7,877 nt of DNA, from the NCBI GenBank assembly GCA_028064935.1, contig JAPTWT010000019.1, positions 1-7,877 on the forward strand. The letters run 5' to 3'. This DNA comes from Gammaproteobacteria bacterium (GTDB taxonomy: Bacteria > Pseudomonadota > Gammaproteobacteria > Acidiferrobacterales > Acidiferrobacteraceae). Below are positions 6,741 through 7,877 of this stretch, in pieces. The translations under genes and the position numbers were made by a program. Each line of letters opens with the position of its first letter. The first letter of the stretch is position 1. Under the pieces are notes generated by a model. It worked only from the letters and a program-made list of their open reading frames with translations. It did not search any database and was not told the origin of the DNA.

Positions 6741-7877
6741 ATGGCGCGCGGCCTGCTGTGGTCTACGATCAAGAAGCTGCTCCCCTACCTCTGGGAATAC
6801 CGCATACGAGTGGCGTTGGCGCTGATCTCGCTCACCGTGGCCAAGGCCGCTGGCGTGGGCGTGCCCCTGGTCCTCAAAAACATCGTCAACCGCCTCGATG
6901 TCCATGAACCAGCGCTCATCGTGCCGGTGGCGCTCATTGCCGCCTACGGCGCCTTGCGATTCGCCAACGCGCTCTTTGGAGAACTGCGCGACCTCGTGTT
7001 TGCACGCGTGAAGCAACGTGCCGTGCGGCGCGCCGCCACCGCCGTGTTTCGTCACCTCCATGCCCTACCTCTGGGCTTTCATCTCGACCGTCAGACCGGG
7101 GCTGTGGCGCGCGACATAGAACGCGGTAGCCGCGGCATCGCCTTGCTCCTGAACATCCTTTTGTTTCACATCATCCCGACGATAGTCGAGATCGCGCTCG
7201 TGGCCGGCATCCTCATCGCCAAGTTCCGCCTGGAATTCGCCATCATCACGTTTGCGACACTGGCGGCTTATGCCGGCTTTACACTGTTTGTGACGGAATG
7301 GCGGACGGTCTTCCGGAGATCGATGAACGAAATGGATTCGCGCGCCAATAACCACGCGGTCGACAGTCTCTTGAACTACGAGACCGTGAAATTCTTCGCA
7401 AACGAAGACTATGAATCGAAGCGCTACGATGCCCATCTCGCGCAATGGGAGGATGCCGCGGTGCGCAGTCAGTCCTCGCTTGCCCTGCTGAACACCGGCC
7501 AATCGGCGATCGTCGCACTCGGGATCGGCGGCCTTATGCTGCTGGCCGCGCGCGGGGTGGCCGAACACCGGATGAATATCGGTGACCTGGTACTGGTCAA
7601 TGCCTTCCTGATACAGCTGTTCATGCCACTACATTTCCTCGGGGCCGTCTACCGCGAGATCAAGCATTCCCTGGCCGACATGGAGCGCATGTTCGCCCTG
7701 CTCGACGTGCCCTCCACCATCACCGATGCGCCGGGGGCCCCTGATCTTGCAGTTACGCACGGTGGGGTGCGGTTCGAGCATGTGAGCTTCTCCTACGGCG
7801 GCCAGGCGCTTTTGGATGATGTCGACTTCACCGTGGCGCCCTGCTCGACCACCGCAGTCGTAGGACCAAGCGGGTCC
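6741..7877 (+). CDS. atm1: Atm1-type ABC exporter (3' end outside the window)
   Basis: Only the first 379 residues lie in the window. This is an inner-membrane half-transporter of the Atm1/HMT1 group, which works as a homodimer and, in studied members, exports glutathione-linked sulfur or metal species. The membrane domain has six likely helices (near 24-46, 58-80, 139-160, 163-185, 255-272 and 280-300). Atm1 hallmarks are RDIERGSRGI (124-133), TEWR then FRR (185-193), NYETVKFFANE (212-222), NTGQ (251-254, at the glutathione-contact position) and YREIKHSLADMERM (304-317). The nucleotide-binding domain starts near 342 (VRFEHVSFSYGG), and the sequence stops inside Walker A at GPSGS. The ATG at 6741 has a weak Shine-Dalgarno (GGGA at 6730-6733). 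It follows ettA by 65 bases on the same strand, so cotranscription is possible but not shown. Confidence 0.9.
   Translation, partial: MARGLLWSTIKKLLPYLWEYRIRVALALISLTVAKAAGVGVPLVLKNIVNRLDVHEPALIVPVALIAAYGALRFANALFGELRDLVFARVKQRAVRRAATAVFRHLHALPLGFHLDRQTGAVARDIERGSRGIALLLNILLFHIIPTIVEIALVAGILIAKFRLEFAIITFATLAAYAGFTLFVTEWRTVFRRSMNEMDSRANNHAVDSLLNYETVKFFANEDYESKRYDAHLAQWEDAAVRSQSSLALLNTGQSAIVALGIGGLMLLAARGVAEHRMNIGDLVLVNAFLIQLFMPLHFLGAVYREIKHSLADMERMFALLDVPSTITDAPGAPDLAVTHGGVRFEHVSFSYGGQALLDDVDFTVAPCSTTAVVGPSGS

Overview
The window is high-GC DNA with tightly packed, ordinary chromosomal genes on both strands. It has the look of a gammaproteobacterium. The flavour of the argD-argF pair, EttA and the Atm1-type exporter reminds me of Acidiferrobacter-like or related sulfur-oxidising lineages, but this is recognition from memory and should be held at low confidence. 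I see no insertion sequence, phage gene, CRISPR array, tRNA or rRNA.

Layout: (1) 107-1570 (+), an M17 leucyl-aminopeptidase-family protein whose start is best placed at a GTG behind a Shine-Dalgarno and an extended -10 promoter. (2) 1571-1898, a 328-base gap. It holds a 14-base palindrome, a possible promoter, a possible 16-codon leader ORF, and a clear intrinsic-terminator hairpin that ends nine bases before the argD start codon. (3) 1899-3976 (+), argD and argF overlapping by ATGA, giving two steps of arginine synthesis. (4) 3985-4767 (-), an exported protein of the dienelactone-hydrolase fold that converges on argF. All three catalytic-triad positions appear to be replaced, so it looks like a pseudoenzyme. 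(5) 4768-5001, a divergent promoter region. (6) 5002-6675 (+), ettA, an ABC-F translation factor. (7) 6741-7877 (+), an Atm1-type ABC exporter, cut by the window edge inside its Walker A motif.

Functionally the window is housekeeping: peptide turnover, arginine synthesis, energy-responsive translation control, and export of a glutathione- or sulfur-linked compound. The parts that deserve a second look are the exported DLH-fold protein without a triad, the terminator and alternative hairpin that overlap the argD start region, and the ettA start, where a promoter-like -10 sits so close to the ATG that the mRNA may be leaderless. I found no convincing new multi-gene system.
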